64,000 nucleotides of DNA. Source: Megascapheus bottae. Lineage: Eukaryota; Chordata; Mammalia; Rodentia; Geomyidae. Where the stretch lies: positions 1,849,344 through 1,913,343 of the forward strand of contig JANJXV010000189.1 of NCBI GenBank assembly GCA_024803745.1. The letters run 5' to 3'. Numbering within the stretch: position 1 is the stretch's first letter; each line of letters starts with the position of its first letter. Under the pieces are notes generated by a model, which was given only the letters and a program-made list of their open reading frames with translations, was not told the DNA's origin and searched no databases. Made by a program: the position numbers and the translations under genes. Of the stretch, positions 35,150-47,117 are shown one piece after another.

Positions 35150-35270
35150 TGGAGTAATGTCCTAGAAGACTTGGTATTTCACATCTGTAATCACAGCTAA
35201 GCAGGAGACACAGGTAAAGAATTAAAGTCCAATGTTGGCTTTGCAAAAAAAAAAAAAAATACCAGAAAAA
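35150..35270 (+). mobile_element. Short B1-like SINE fragment
   Basis: 'cacatctgtaatcacagctaagcaggagac' and an A-run at 35247. Confidence 0.5.
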
Positions 35271-35566
35271 TAAACTGAAAATGTTTGGAAAATAACTAAA
35301 AAGCAAGAAAAAGCTGGGGCTTTATCTCAGCCTAGTAAGTGTGAGGTCCTGAATTCAAAGTATACTACTGCCCAACAATCTAAGTAAAAAGCTACCAAGG
35401 AATTAGGGTTCTATTTTCTTTAGCCTCCTGGTAGTAAGGATTATGGCCATGAGCCACTGGTAGCCATCTAAGTGTAGTCATTATTCATGCTTCACAAAAT
35501 AGACTCTCAAACTGCTAGGCTCCCCAGTAGAAGTCATGTTTCAACTTATTTTCAACACATATGCTA

Positions 35567-35633
35567 GAGAAAAACTAATTCTTTTTTTCATATATTTTTA
35601 TTGTAATTAATAGAAGGAGAAAAACTAATTCTT
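35567..35633 (-). mobile_element. Extremely 5'-truncated LINE-1 insertion with target duplication
   Basis: Only about 33 bp (35584-35616) of an L1 3' end in reverse orientation ('catatatttttattgtaattaatagaag') is flanked by perfect 17-bp duplications 'gagaaaaactaattctt' at 35567-35583 and 35617-35633. Confidence 0.88.
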
Positions 35634-35747
35634 ATCCAGCACTACTTATTATTGATACATTTTTAGGTCGTGGTCATTTGCTATTATTTGCAGAATATAT
35701 GGCAATATAATTTTTTGGATTTTGAGCTTAGAATGAACGTTAATCTT

Positions 35748-35942
35748 TTTTTTTTTGCCAGTCCTGGGCTTGAGCTCAGGGCTTGAGCACTGTCCTTGGA
35801 CTTTCTCAAGGCTAGAGCTCTACCATTTGAGCCACAGCACCACTTCCGGCTTTTTTCTATGTATGTGGTACCAAGGAATCGAACCCGGGTCTTCGTGCAT
35901 GCTAGGCAGGCACTTTAACCATTAGGCCAAACTCCCGGCCCC
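35748..35942 (-). mobile_element. IDL-Geo SINE, well preserved
   Basis: T-run, 'cttgagctcagggcttgagcactgtcc', 'tcgaacccgggtcttcgtgcatgctaggc' (intact B box in reverse) and end 'taggccaaactcccggcc'. Confidence 0.9.
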
Positions 35943-36077
35943 TGAACTTTAATCTTCTATCTCTGTTTCCTGCTTAGCTGGGATTATAGATGTGAGACAC
36001 CAGGTCATCTAGGATATTACTCATTTCAACAGGAAGGAGTCAGGCATGTACAATTACCCACCCACCATCCCCCACCT

Positions 36078-36322
36078 TTTTTTTTTTTTGTCCATTGTGG
36101 TACTTGAACTTTGGGCCTGGGCACTGTCCCTGAGCTCTTCAGCTCAAGGCTACTGCCCTACCCCTTGAACCACAGCGCCCCTTCCAGTTTTCTTGTGATT
36201 AATTTGAGACAAAGAGGCTCAAAGACTTTAGTGCCCAATATAGCTTTGCACCATGATCCACAGATCTCAGCCTCTTGAGTAGCTAGCTAGGATTACAGGT
36301 GTGAGCCACAGTGCCTGGCAAA
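36078..36322 (-). mobile_element. B1-Geo SINE
   Basis: T-run, 'ctgtccctgagctcttcagctcaaggctactgcc', end 'gattacaggtgtgagccacagtgcctggc'. From 36323 to about 37020 I recognise nothing. Confidence 0.85.
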
Positions 36323-37019
36323 ATACCCCTTTTCAAAGACATTAGTGGATAAAAATGAGAGTGGGGAAAATATAACAGGAACCATCATCTAAATAGGCTG
36401 ATCGGTGAAGTATTAGGACAGGAAATTCAGGATGGTTTTTATTATTCCAGGCAAAGTCATCACTGTCTTTTCCTGAGCTCGCTTACCAGGGTACTGAAGG
36501 AATACATCTCCAGAGACCAGGGCAGCACGTTTAGAAATAGGCCCAAGACCCACCATTCGGCTACATGCCAGGACTCAGCACTGAAGTCCATCTGAAAGTC
36601 CATGCAACCTGGTCCTCTCTGTAACAGCTGTCCTTTTCCCACTGCTATTCTTCCTCACATAGTAGCTCAAATAGTTCTCAAGTTCCCTGCAAATTATTAC
36701 ACCTTTATTTTGCTTGACACTAATCTTACTACTTGTGAATTGATACTGAATTCAGAGAACTGAATTTCCAGTTACTTGGGAAAGTTGGAAACTGCACACA
36801 GAGGTGATCTAGAAATTACAAAGTCAAGTGAAACACATTCCAGAGCTAAGAAAAAAATTTATAAAACTATGAAAAATGCAGATTTCAAACAGTGATCTGC
36901 AAGAACAGCTAATGTCTGGGTTCAAGGGGGAAGGCTCAAGAAATGGACTGAGGTCTGCCTCTCACAGACCAAGCAGGTGAACTTGGAGGTGGGAATCTAG
37001 AGGCCCAGGAGGGAAGGAA

Positions 37020-37182
37020 GTGCTGAGCTAGAGGCAGGGGGAGGGCTTTGTTACGCATCACCCCTCCCCCTTTGTGACTTACTGCAAAGCAGGCCTCTGT
37101 GATGTCAGCCTTCATTGACTATATGTTGCCAAAGGAAATGCCCAGAGCTCAGTTGCTCATGAGCAATAGTGCGATTCAGATG
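37020..37182 (+). promoter_or_regulatory. Probable promoter/5' UTR of the Spata31-like gene
   Basis: Pyrimidine-rich 'tcacccctccccctttgtgac' followed by 'ctgtgatgtcagcc'. The TGATGTCA element resembles a cAMP-response element, common in promoters of spermatid genes. Inferred only from position and motif; no TATA box is seen. Confidence 0.3.
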
Positions 37183-37389
37183 ATGGAGAATCCCCTCTCT
37201 TCACTGAAAAGCCTTGCGATCCCCTGGCTGAGCCCCGACCTCACCACCTTGGCAATGGACATGTCCCTTGCCATTGTGTGTGGAGTGGGGCTCTTCCTCC
37301 TGCTACTGCTCCTGCCCTGCTTCAAGGGAAATCCACCCTCACCCACTCCTGTGCAAAAGAACAAGATGAGGAAGTTAAGAACCCCAGGG
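37183..37389 (+). CDS. Spata31: Spata31-like exon 1 (copy 1): N-terminal transmembrane segment
   Basis: Opens MENPLSSLKSLAIPWLSPDL, the N-terminus conserved in the SPATA31 (formerly FAM75) family of testis proteins. A hydrophobic helix (LAIVCGVGLFLLLLLLPCF) follows, then a basic segment QKNKMRK. I start at the second of two adjacent ATGs (37180 and 37183) because family members begin MENP. The donor is uncertain: the best place after MRK is a weak 'gttaag' near 37378, so the end is approximate. In-frame codons continue upstream to 37099 but have no family match. Confidence 0.75.
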
Positions 37390-38048
37390 ACAGACCACCC
37401 AAAGATGGACATATACATATATATGCATATATAATGGAATTTTACTCATCCATTAGAAGGAATCATACTGTACAATTTGTAAAGAAAGCAGACTTGGAAA
37501 AATTAATGAATTAAGCAGGGTCAGAGACAAGATCATGTATTCCTTTATATGTGGAAGCTAGATTTAGCTTACAACTCACACATATGTTCAGTGGTATGCA
37601 AGTGTATAGAAATGTATTCACTGAAAAATGATAGATTCAAGGGAGATTTCAAAGTGCAATTCCTTAGAAAGCCAAAACCCTGAAACTCAAGCATCCCAGA
37701 GCAGAGCTCCTGAGAGGGAGGGGACTTGGACTCTCAACCTCATGTCACACCAAGGACCTGAGTACCACATTTTTACCCAGTGTTAGGTTGCTTACAGGGC
37801 TGTTCCAAGCCCACACAAAGCTCCCAGCACAGGCTAAGGTCAACATGCAAAAAACAGGAAGCTGGGGGAACCTGGAAACCTGGGTGTGTGGTCCTGTGAA
37901 AGCAGAAATAATTTGCCACACTAAATATGGGGAAAGACAATGCAGGGACAAAGGAAGAGAGCAGCATTTTATCCAGGAACAGCACGTATCTGAACTTGTC
38001 TAGGGAAAGGAGAAAAGAGGTCTAAATCCTGTCTCTCTCATCTCTCAG

Positions 38049-38103
38049 CATCATGTGGAGAAGAGAGGCCAGATGAGGAGAAAGAATAAAAGTGCTCTGA
38101 AAG
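38049..38103 (+). CDS. Spata31: Spata31-like exon 2 (copy 1)
   Basis: Short exon between acceptor 'catctctcag' and a strong donor GAAAG|gtaagt. It encodes HHVEKRGQMRRKNKSALK, a basic segment matching the family's exon 2 (a Val-Glu-x-Arg-Gly...Ala-Leu-Lys pattern). It ends in phase 1, matching exon 3. This exon is not present next to the second Spata31 copy. Confidence 0.7.
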
Positions 38104-38242
38104 GTAAGTTCTGCATTTTGTCTCAAGGGGAGATCTCTGACTCTGATAACCAGAGCCAGGATGCCAAGGATGTCAGGTTTTGGGTAGCCTTTAGAAGGAA
38201 AGTAATCAGAAATCCCCTTGGAATGAAGCTGATATGCTTCAT

Positions 38243-38540
38243 CACAAAGTAGGGAGGGGCTCAGAGGCTGTGAGGTAACTGCCTCAATAGTGAGGTGTGT
38301 CACAAAGTGGGAGGAGTTAAGAGGCTATGTATGAGATAACACTGCCTTGATAGGGAGATGAGTCACGAAGGGAGGAATGGCCAAAAGGCAAAGTGAGGTA
38401 ACATTCCTTGGAGAGTGAGGTCTGTCACATGGGGAGGAACTAAAGGGACTATGTATGAGACAGCATTCCTTGAGAAGGAGGTGTGTCACAAAGGAGGGCT
38501 AGGAGGCTGAGGCAAGCCTGCCTAGATAGGGAGGTGTGAC
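38243..38540. repeat. Minisatellite, five units of about 60 bp
   Basis: Five diverged units each opening 'cacaaag/cacgaag/cacatgg' and carrying 'gaggtaac...cct-gatagggaggtgtgt'. Unit lengths are about 58, 63, 62, 61 and 53 bp. It lies in the intron between Spata31 exons 2 and 3; the duplicated segment at 48482 begins just after it. Confidence 0.85.
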
Positions 38541-38845
38541 CTCAAAGTCCCAGTGTGGACAAACTCACATCCCTAAGAAATATAATACGAATGAGATCCT
38601 TTTCCTTCCGATTCAAGAGAGTTTCTGCAGGCCATAGTTTGGCAGAGTTGAAAGCACCTTGTAAATAAAGAAGCACTACCCCTCTCTAAGCCCTCTTAGC
38701 ACTGGAACCTGCCTTGTGGCCATGAATAAAAATTTGAGATCCAGTGGATCTTCCATGGTCTCTAACAAAGGAATGTCTCATCCCCCCCTCCTGTAAAATC
38801 TAGGGGTTCTCCCATGTCTGCCATAACCACAGTGTGTGTTTCTAG

Positions 38846-38903
38846 CTTGCAGAGACAGTAAGAGCTTGAGACATTCACGATCTAGTTTCCCTTCCTTACC
38901 TGG
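38846..38903 (+). pseudogene. Spata31: Spata31-like exon 3 (copy 1), degenerate
   Basis: The acceptor is ttctag, then ACRD as expected. Compared with copy 2 (48775-48835) this exon carries a net 5-nt deletion just after AGAGACA, so the reading frame shifts. The copy-2 donor 'accaggtaag' is reduced to 'acctgg', with no GT donor. Both changes argue that copy 1 can no longer splice or translate this exon normally. Confidence 0.72.
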
Positions 38904-39143
38904 ATTTTCCTCTTGTGACTGAGCCTGCATTTCTTCTCTAGAGAATGGGGTTATCTCGGGGTTGAGGAAGACTTCGGGTTGGCACAGGATGGCACTGATA
39001 GGAAGATGTGGGATACAGAGAAGTCTAGGGGCTGTGTAAAAGATGGCAGGGTGTGCTTCAGTAGGTAGACAGCAGGTAGTCACAATTGCCCATCCTCCTG
39101 GGCCTATCAGTTGCTGAAGAAAGTTTGTCTCTGTCTCCTGCAG

Positions 39144-42100
39144 CCACCTAGGGAAGTTCAGTGACAACAGCAGCTCCAGGCACTTATTAAAAGGAGACAC
39201 CCTAGGTGAAGTTGTCAAATCAGCGTCTGCTGCAGCCCACCCGGCAGCTGGACACTGTGAAGAGGACGCTTTCTCCAGCACTGCGTCCCCAAAGGCTTCC
39301 CCAGCTCCTTCCCACGAGGGCTTGCAGCCTCTGGCCTCTACCTTGTCACCAGTCCAGACATGTTCCTCAGTTCCTGCTGAGACACAGTCACACCACACTG
39401 CGCCTCAGCCTCCAGAGCTGTTGATTCCTCTAGAACATCCTTCTCCCCATTCTCTTTCTCCTCCCCGTTCTCTTTCTCCTCCACCTGTGGCCTGCACTCC
39501 ACCCAGCCATGACTCAAACTCGGGTCTTCCATCTAACTTCAGGGAAGTTCCACCAGAAAGCACCCCACGGAGCGGCTCTCCAGCCAACAGCTCTCGGGTG
39601 CCTTCTCCTAGCCCAGCCCTCAACTCTGACATCCTGGAGCTGCTGGAGGTAGTGATTAGTAAGAGGGCTAAGGAGAACGCTGGGGAGGAGAAAGAACACC
39701 CTCTGGATTCTCTGGGGAACATGATGAAGTCACTGGGCAGGGCCCAGGACGCGGCCATCCCACAGGCCTTCTGGAACACCAAGGGAGAATCCCAGCAGCT
39801 CCCTGCTTCTCCCCATGGTCTTACAGAAATGCAGCCAGCTGTTCTGGGGCCTTCCCTTTCTGCACAGCGAGTCCCTGGTGGCTCCTGTCCAAATGTCTGG
39901 GCAGCCACTAGTCTTACCCTCTATTTTATTCAATACTTTCTATAATTTCATGCCAGCACAAGACCAAGATAATGTACTTCCACAGCACTTTCCACCCCAG
40001 CCCTTACTGCAGCACTTCAGCCAATCACAAAACTACACTCCTGCCTTGACCTGGCTTCAGCCTCTACCACTGGCTGACAGCCAAGCTCAGGCCCATGTCC
40101 CATCCTATATGCCGGTCCTATCCTCTCATTCACCTCCAGTGAATTCCTGTACAGTCCCACCTGTTGTCCAACACCTAGAATATCACCTTGCCAGGAAGCA
40201 CCTGGAAAGTCAGAGAATTCTACCCGCTGTGGTCAATCAGTCTCTCAAGGCCTTTACACAAGATCAGGGCCTCTTACACCAGAGAGACTTTATCAAGACT
40301 CCAGGTGAATTCATCAGCGTTGAAATGAGGAAGAAGCTGGAAAACCACCTCCAAGAGAGGCTCATCCAGCACCTCCATAAAAGAAATTGTGAGATCCAGG
40401 TGTTTTCTGGGAAGAAATCCCGAGTAACAGACCAGGCAGAGGACAAGCCAGGGTGTTCACAGAACTCCAGGAATGTAGACGTTTGCTGCAGAAGGCAAGA
40501 GAGGGGAACCTCAGAGAGCTCTGCATCCCAGCAATGGGGGAACTCCAGAAAGGACCTGGAACATCACAGCCCTGGGGTAGCCACACAACTGGACAGGGAT
40601 GCAGAAAGCTGCTCAGCAGATGGTGTGCAAGCTAACGCGCTGAGAGAATTAGAAAATGACGTGATGAGATCATCACATAGTGATTCTGAATATTTTCCCC
40701 CAATTTATTCAGGTATGAATAGTCTAGGAGAAGCCCTAAGAGCCCATTTAAACAAAAAATGGGATCAGATCAACAGGGACAAGGTCCCTTTGCATGTTAG
40801 TCATTCCAGGGCTTCAACAGACCATGCCTTGGCCCCCCTTGAAAACTCCAGCTCCAGCATTACTGGTACAGAAGCATCCTTGGATACTAGGGAAAGCTGC
40901 ACGAGCTCCTCCCAGAAGGCTTTCCTCTTGGATGCTGCCACCCAACAGCTGCTGGAGGCGCATATCAAGAAGCTTTGGGTGAAGCACAAGTGGGGCTTGT
41001 CCCTAAAGATTCTCAAGCCCATAAATCACCTTACTTTAAAAAAGGCTCTCCCTGTGCCCATTTCCCAGGAAGCTTCTCCACACCTGGCCTGTTGTGACTT
41101 CAGGGCCAATCTCACCTCTAAGGGGGATGCATTCCAGGGAGAAGCTCTGGACAAATTGCCAAAAATGCCAGGGAGAGAAAAATCAGGTGATACCACACAG
41201 CCTCCTCAAGCACCACCACGTGAAACCCTGAGCAGAACACTGGGTAGTCACCACTGTGATCCCTCAGTGGTCTCTCCACCTGGAGAAAAAGAGGGACTGC
41301 TCTCCAATTCCAAAACGTGCAGCCTTTTAGGAAGTACCTGGCACCAGGACATTGTGCCAGGATCAGAGGGAAGTAGTCCAGAGACAAATACCAGCCCAAT
41401 AATGGGCATATGTGAGACACAGGAGAAAGAAAGCCTCTGCCATGGTGTGTCCATACGAGAGATCTTTGCATCTGACATGACTGAAGATCCCGTTGAAATG
41501 GCTGAGGTGGAAGAGAGACAGCCCACTAACTGGTCAGTCAACAAAGACTTACAAAATCTGAACCTTTTAGAATTTCTGAGGACCACTCGAACGCCATTAC
41601 CCTCCAGAAGTTCGATTGCTAGTCATCCACCAGGCTCATGCCTGAAAGACCAGGCAGAATCTAGCAGTACAAGTGAAAGTCCACCTTTTGATGATAACTT
41701 GCAGGACTGTGACGCTGACACCTTCCTGCAAGAATGTGGACCCGACGTGCTGCTTGGCACCAACGTGCTGGCTTCACAGAGTTCTCTGAGTAGCTCACAG
41801 AACTTTTCCAGAAGCAGCACGTCCACTATCTATGAGTCAAGCTCTCCATTACGAACGGGAGGGCACAGCACAAAGCAAGAACCTAAGACCTCCATCACCG
41901 ATGGCCCATGGTACAGCATGGTGTTTCATGGCCCCGAAGAAGCAAAGAGCTGTGAGAGCCCAGAATACAGAAAGCAAAGCCTGCAGGAACAAGGCCCTCG
42001 CAAGGACAGAATTTGAACTCTCCTGCCCAGGTCAGGAAAGCAAGAAGTGCAAGGAAGAACTCTTCCCTATCTGCGTCAGAGAAAGAACAGCATCCTCCAG

Positions 42101-42537
42101 AGATTCATTTTGGAAATCGGATCAAGAATTTTTTTATGGCATTATTTTCCTCTAAAGCTAAAAGTCAGGCAGACTGCCAGCAAAACCCCAAGATCCAGTC
42201 GGCCAATACTAAGAAGCAAGACTTATCCACAAGCAGAACGCTCAGGCAGAGTGGAGTGCCTGAAGCACAGATGCTTATAAGCACTGTAGGAAGGATCCTA
42301 GAGGAAAAACTGGGCCTTCCACAGGAGCCTTCTGCATCTAAGAAAACTTTACATGAAGTTCCGGCCCCCACAGCTGGATATTCCCACCACCACTTGGCTC
42401 CTCCTTACCCACAACAAAGCCAAGTAAAGAACACCAGGGCGTCTTTTCCCCAAACCAGCCCCATTGGCCCCAGGCACCCTGTCCATGAGAGCAGAGTCTC
42501 ACACTATAACCACCCTGGGACAGACTTGCCTCCCTGA
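39144..42537 (+). pseudogene. Spata31: Spata31-like exon 4 (copy 1): large coding exon with frameshifts
   Basis: The single large exon typical of SPATA31 genes. The acceptor is gtctcctgcag. The frame begins SHLGKFSDNSSSRHLLKG and runs Ser/Pro-rich to about 39810. There a 14-nt deletion relative to copy 2 (inside '...cccTG|cttctcccc') moves the frame. The next frame is open for 733 codons (39815-42016) with family blocks QKCSQLFWGLPFLHSES, QHLEYHLARKHLES, LENHLQERLIQHLHKRN, EAHIKKLWVKHKWGLSLK. A second frame change near 42013, shared with copy 2, precedes NRIKNFFMALFSSKAK and TVGRILEEKLGLPQE. A TGA at 42535-42537 stands where copy 2 has CGA. SPATA31 proteins act in spermatogenesis; this copy looks broken but recently so. 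Confidence 0.82.
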
Positions 42538-43650
42538 AAGCCAGTGTCTTTAGTCAGTCATGCCTGCCAGCACAGACCAAAAGGGATGAATGTCTCAGGC
42601 CAGCGTATCCACTGCCCTCGACACTGTCATCTTAGCCGTTTGATGGTCAGCCATGCATGCCATGCTGCTCACTTGGTTCCTTGTGAGGTCCATTTTTCTC
42701 ATGAGAAATTGCAGCCCGTGCACCGCAAGCCTGTTTTTTTGTGTGTGAGTACATTGGCTGGGCACTGATGACGTCTCCCTCCTCAAATGTGGAGTGTTTA
42801 ATACAGTCTTCAAGCTCAATGCATGCAGTGGCTTCCTTCAGTGCCTTTGTCTGGGAGAGGGATGGGTAGTTTGTGGTCTTCCTCTAAGCAGGTGTGGCTG
42901 GGGTGGACACATGATACAATGCCACTGATGACTGTCAGCTAAAAGCCCTTATTTGAATGTGCCCATTCAGTCACTACAGCCTTTTCAGAAAGTCTGCAGT
43001 ATTCCCTAGGATCTGGATGCATGGGGTGATAGCTTACTAGGCTGTTCTGCATGACTTAGATTGGGCAACCCCTGGATGCTAGGGGTCTGTAAGGAAAGCA
43101 ATTCTGCCCTTCTTGTCTAGTGATCCTATTGCTCTGACTTGGGTCACTTGAGTTTGTCATTGAATTCCCAGAAAGCATAGCAGCAGGCCTGTGTGTCATC
43201 TAGAATGTTGACAACTGATTTATTGAGGATTTAGGAGTTAGCTTCTGCATCCTTTAACTGTTCCCTTTATTGGGATCCAAGACCTTAATCAGGGTTAGAG
43301 AATAGTGTAGTCTAGCACTCTACCACTTTAACCACAGCGTCTGTGTTTTCTGGAGGTTAATTGGAGGTGAGTGTCACAGTTTTCAGAATGGTTCTCTGGA
43401 TCTTCTGCCCAGGGTCGCTTTGAACAGTGATCCTTGGATCTCAGCTCCTGAGTAAAGATTACAGGCATGAACTAATTGTGCCTAGCAACATACCTGGATA
43501 ATCTTTTAAGCTTCATCAACCTTGAACTGGAATGCTTTACAGGAAACAAGTTTGAGGTGTTTCTTCTACGGATTCAGGCAGTCTATGCCAGAAACGACAC
43601 TGAGAGGCTAGGCACTGTGAAGATACAACACATGATTTTCACGTAAATTC
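42538..43650 (+). other. 3' flank of Spata31 copy 1
   Basis: Matches 54062-55400 downstream of copy 2 ('catggggtgatagctt-ctaggctgttct' and 'ggaaacaagttt-gag-tgtttct'), with lower identity towards the right. It contains a SINE at 43305-43490. From 43650 to 44470 I recognise nothing. Confidence 0.6.
43305..43490 (-). mobile_element. Diverged B1-Geo SINE
   Basis: 'tagcactctaccactttaaccacagc' then 'aaagattacaggcatgaac'. A related copy sits at the matching place (55050-55285) downstream of Spata31 copy 2. Confidence 0.7.
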
Positions 43651-44469
43651 TAATAGCATTTTGTTGATACACCCAAACAGAGTATGTTTAGTAAAGTATC
43701 TGTATAATCCCAGCTGGTTTTGAAAAATTCAAATCTTCACTTCCTGAATGCTATTGACAACACTGAGAATGTGTGTGGGGTTTTATGTGGACCTCTTGAC
43801 TCCAGGGAAAGAATATGGTTTCCCATTCCATCCGATGACACATCATCTGTCCAAGCTTGTTCCGTCATGTAGTGCCTCCTAAGAGCAGCTATCATTTTAG
43901 ACAAGTTTTGGCATTCAATGAATGATATCATTAGTAAAGAGTTCTATGTTTTAAAACATGGCACATTCTTGTTACCTTTGTCCTATTAACCTTTGTCCAT
44001 AATATATCTGCAGGACCCTTTGGTTACATAGTTGGAAAAATGCTGGCTTTAAAATAGAATGTCACTCTATGTTAAACTGTAGAACTTAAGATGAGTGACA
44101 ATGAGAAGGAAAATCTGGGATAGAGTGAGGCCAGTGATGACAAATTTCTAAAAATATATGCATTCTTTACCTGACTTACGTAACTTTAGACCTGCTGTAC
44201 ATCACATTTATAAATAATAAAATGAAATTACAGAAATAATCACTTGCCCCTTTCAGTTGAAATATGTTTTTGAGGCACATGAGGAACATAACTTTAGGGA
44301 AATTTGTGTGTGTCTTTACTGTGATTTGAGTCTGCTTCATAGAGCAACTGCATTGGGTTCTGAAGAAAAGATAGGAATACTATTATGATTAAGAAATACT
44401 ATATGAAAACATTTATTGTGATACGATTTGAATCAAATATAATTGTTTTAAACTAATAGATATGTAAAT

Positions 44470-45560
44470 TATCACTCAATGGACAAAGGCCTCATATCTA
44501 AAATATATCAACAGCTCAAAAAATTGAATCACTCCAAAACTAATCTCCAAAGTAACAACCATCCCATTAAAAGATGGGCCTAAGACATAGAGTCTTCTCT
44601 GAAGAAATAAAAATGGTCTATAGATTCATGAAGAAATGCTCGACATCTCTGGTCATAAAAGAAATGCAAATCAAAACAACTCTAAGATTCCAACTCACTC
44701 CAGTTAGAATGGCCAGGATCAAGAAAACTAATAACAGATGATAGAGGGGATGTGGCCAGGAGGATCACTACTACGCTGCTGGTGGGAGTGCAAACTCATT
44801 CCACTATGGAAAGCAGTATGGCAGTTCCTCAAAAGACTAAACATAGAGCTTCCCTATGACCCAGCAATTCCATTACTTGGCATTTACCCAATCGTCCAGA
44901 AACAAGGGCATACTAAATCCACTAGCACAATGATGTTCATTGCAGCACTATTTACCATAGCAAAGATATGGAACCAACCCAGATGTCCTGCAGTTTATGA
45001 GTGGATCAACAAGATGTGGTATTTATACACAATGGAATTCTATGCAGCATCGCCCTATTAGTAAGAACATGGAAAGACTTAGAAAAAAATCATATTAAGT
45101 AAAGTAAGCCAGACTCAAAGGAACATAGGCCCAATAGTCTCCCTCATTTGTCATAATCAGTAGAAACCTTGGGCTCTCCTAGCAGACATTTACCATAGAA
45201 CAAAATCTAGAGACATAAGGCCAAATAGTATGACACTAAATGTAAGGACCTCCAGGATAAGGAAACAAAAGCCATATAATGATTGACTGTTTTCCTTAAT
45301 CTACTATGTTATCTCTCATCTCTTTTGCTGTCCCTTGGTTATCTCATATGGTTACAGTATTTCACCTTGTTATCTGATATATGTTATATGTGCTTAATTG
45401 GTAATTTGAAATTGGATAAGGAAGGGGGAAATCAAGATAAGCTGGGGAGGGAAATGGGGACCATGACATGAGAAAGGGTATCAATGTTTGTGAAGTTATG
45501 CACCTTCTATCTGGTGAATATAATGTAACCCTTCTATTAATCACAATAGAAAATTATAAA
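44470..45560 (+). mobile_element. LINE-1 3' end: ORF2 C-terminus plus 3' UTR
   Basis: Near-duplicate of the L1 at 3985-4980: AIPLLGIYP, MFIAALFTIAK, WINKMWYLYTMEFYAA, then the G/A-rich tract and 'taacccttctattaatcacaat', A-tail at 45545-45565. Confidence 0.92.
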
Positions 45561-45587
45561 AAAAAGATCTCCAGGTCTGTACATTTT

Positions 45588-45795
45588 TTTTTGCCAGTTG
45601 TGGGGCTTGAACTCAGGGCCTGAGTCCCATCTTTGGACTTTTCTCAAGGCTAGAGCTCTACCACTTGTGCCGCAGCACCACAGCACCACTTCTAGCTTAT
45701 TAAAATTCTATGCATGTGGTACCGAGGAATTGAACCCAGGTCTTCATGCATGCTAGGCAAGTACTCTACCACTAGGCCAAACTCCCAGCCCTATA
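45588..45795 (-). mobile_element. IDL-Geo SINE
   Basis: T-run, 'ggcttgaactcagggcctgagtccc', 'gaattgaacccaggtcttcatgcatgctaggc'. It directly abuts the L1 A-tail. Confidence 0.88.
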
Positions 45796-46074
45796 CAGTA
45801 TTTTTTTTTTAGCACATTACATTTCATTCTCAATGACCAACAAAACATAACACTTTCATCATCTGTTTTCAAACATAGTAAAGTGGCAAATATATGAGTA
45901 GTTGTTCAACATTCTTAGCCATAAAGGAAGTACAAATCAAAACTACACCAAGAATGGTTATCAAGAAAACTAACTGATGCTAATAAAAATTTAAAGTAAA
46001 AGTTGAGTATATTTAAAGATATTATCATATAGAACATAAAATGGCTACAAAACATCAAAAGCATCTAAGAAAGC

Positions 46075-46290
46075 AATTGTTGGTGCATGCCTATGATAGC
46101 TATTCAGGAGGCTGATATCTGACAATCATAGTTCAAAGCTAGCCTAAGCAGAAAAGTGTCTCTGAGACTCCAAGTAATCATCACTACCAAGGGAAAAAGA
46201 AAGCAGAAGTGGAGCTGTGGCTCAAGTGATTGAGTATGACAGGGATAGCATTCAGGCCTAGAGTTCAAGCCCCAGTATTGGCATATTAGG
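46075..46290 (+). mobile_element. Diverged B1-Geo SINE
   Basis: 'gtgcatgcctatgatagctattcaggaggctgatatc' and 'gtggagctgtggctcaagtgattgag'. The rest of 45796-47117 has no recognised content. Confidence 0.7.
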
Positions 46291-47117
46291 GAGTTGTCCC
46301 CGGTTTCATTAACTACGGCCTCTGGCTCAGCATCTTCTCCAGTCCTGGGTGTTGTCAGCACCACTTGTGTCTGTTACCAAGGTAACTACAGTCTCTGGCT
46401 GATACTGTTTGCTCTTCTCTTCAACATGACACACTAACCATCTGATTTTTTTTAAATGTGCAGGTTAATAAGTATGGGTACCTATCACATAGCAATTTCG
46501 ACTCAATCACTTCACTTCAGTATCATTGGTTTTCTTTGCAGCCCTCTCTACATGTTTTGTGCATTTGCAAGCTTTTCTCTGAGACCATGCAAACGGTGTA
46601 GGCGTTCCTAGACTTGGAAGGATAAAATTAAAATTCCAAGCTCCTGAGAAGCATCATAGGCATTTCAGAATGGAGAGTTCTCCACAGGCACAGCTGCTAT
46701 TTTGTTTGGAAGAGGACCTTTGTGAACATGGATTTGCTTAGCAGAGCAGCCTGTACTTTTCCTCTTGGGTATACAGGGGTCCCAGGGATTGAACTGACTT
46801 CCCTAAAGGCATATCATTGGTTGAAGTCAAGCATAGACGAACTTCATGAGCAGTTTAAGTGAGAAGCCCATTCCATTTTCCCCTCATACCTTTCTTAATA
46901 GTCTCCCCTGGCAGCCAAGGCCCAAACTTCTGTGGCCCTAAATATTAGTCTTCCCACAAAATAATCCCCAAAGCTAAATCTTCAGGCAGTTTGGAGAAAT
47001 ATATTGAAGCCACCAAAATGTAGCTTTGGCTGATTCAAATGTACTGTTACATGGAAGCAATGGCAAGTGTTCTGCAGGGAGAAGATATGCAACCACATAC
47101 AGCCAAATAGCACCTGA

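Noticed and set aside
37099..37182. Upstream in-frame extension of Spata31 exon 1
   Set aside because: Family proteins begin MENP; the extra codons have no family match and lie in promoter-like sequence.
38243..38540. CRISPR-like regularly spaced repeats
   Set aside because: Units of about 60 bp are similar along their whole length, with no constant repeat plus unique spacer; a mammalian minisatellite.
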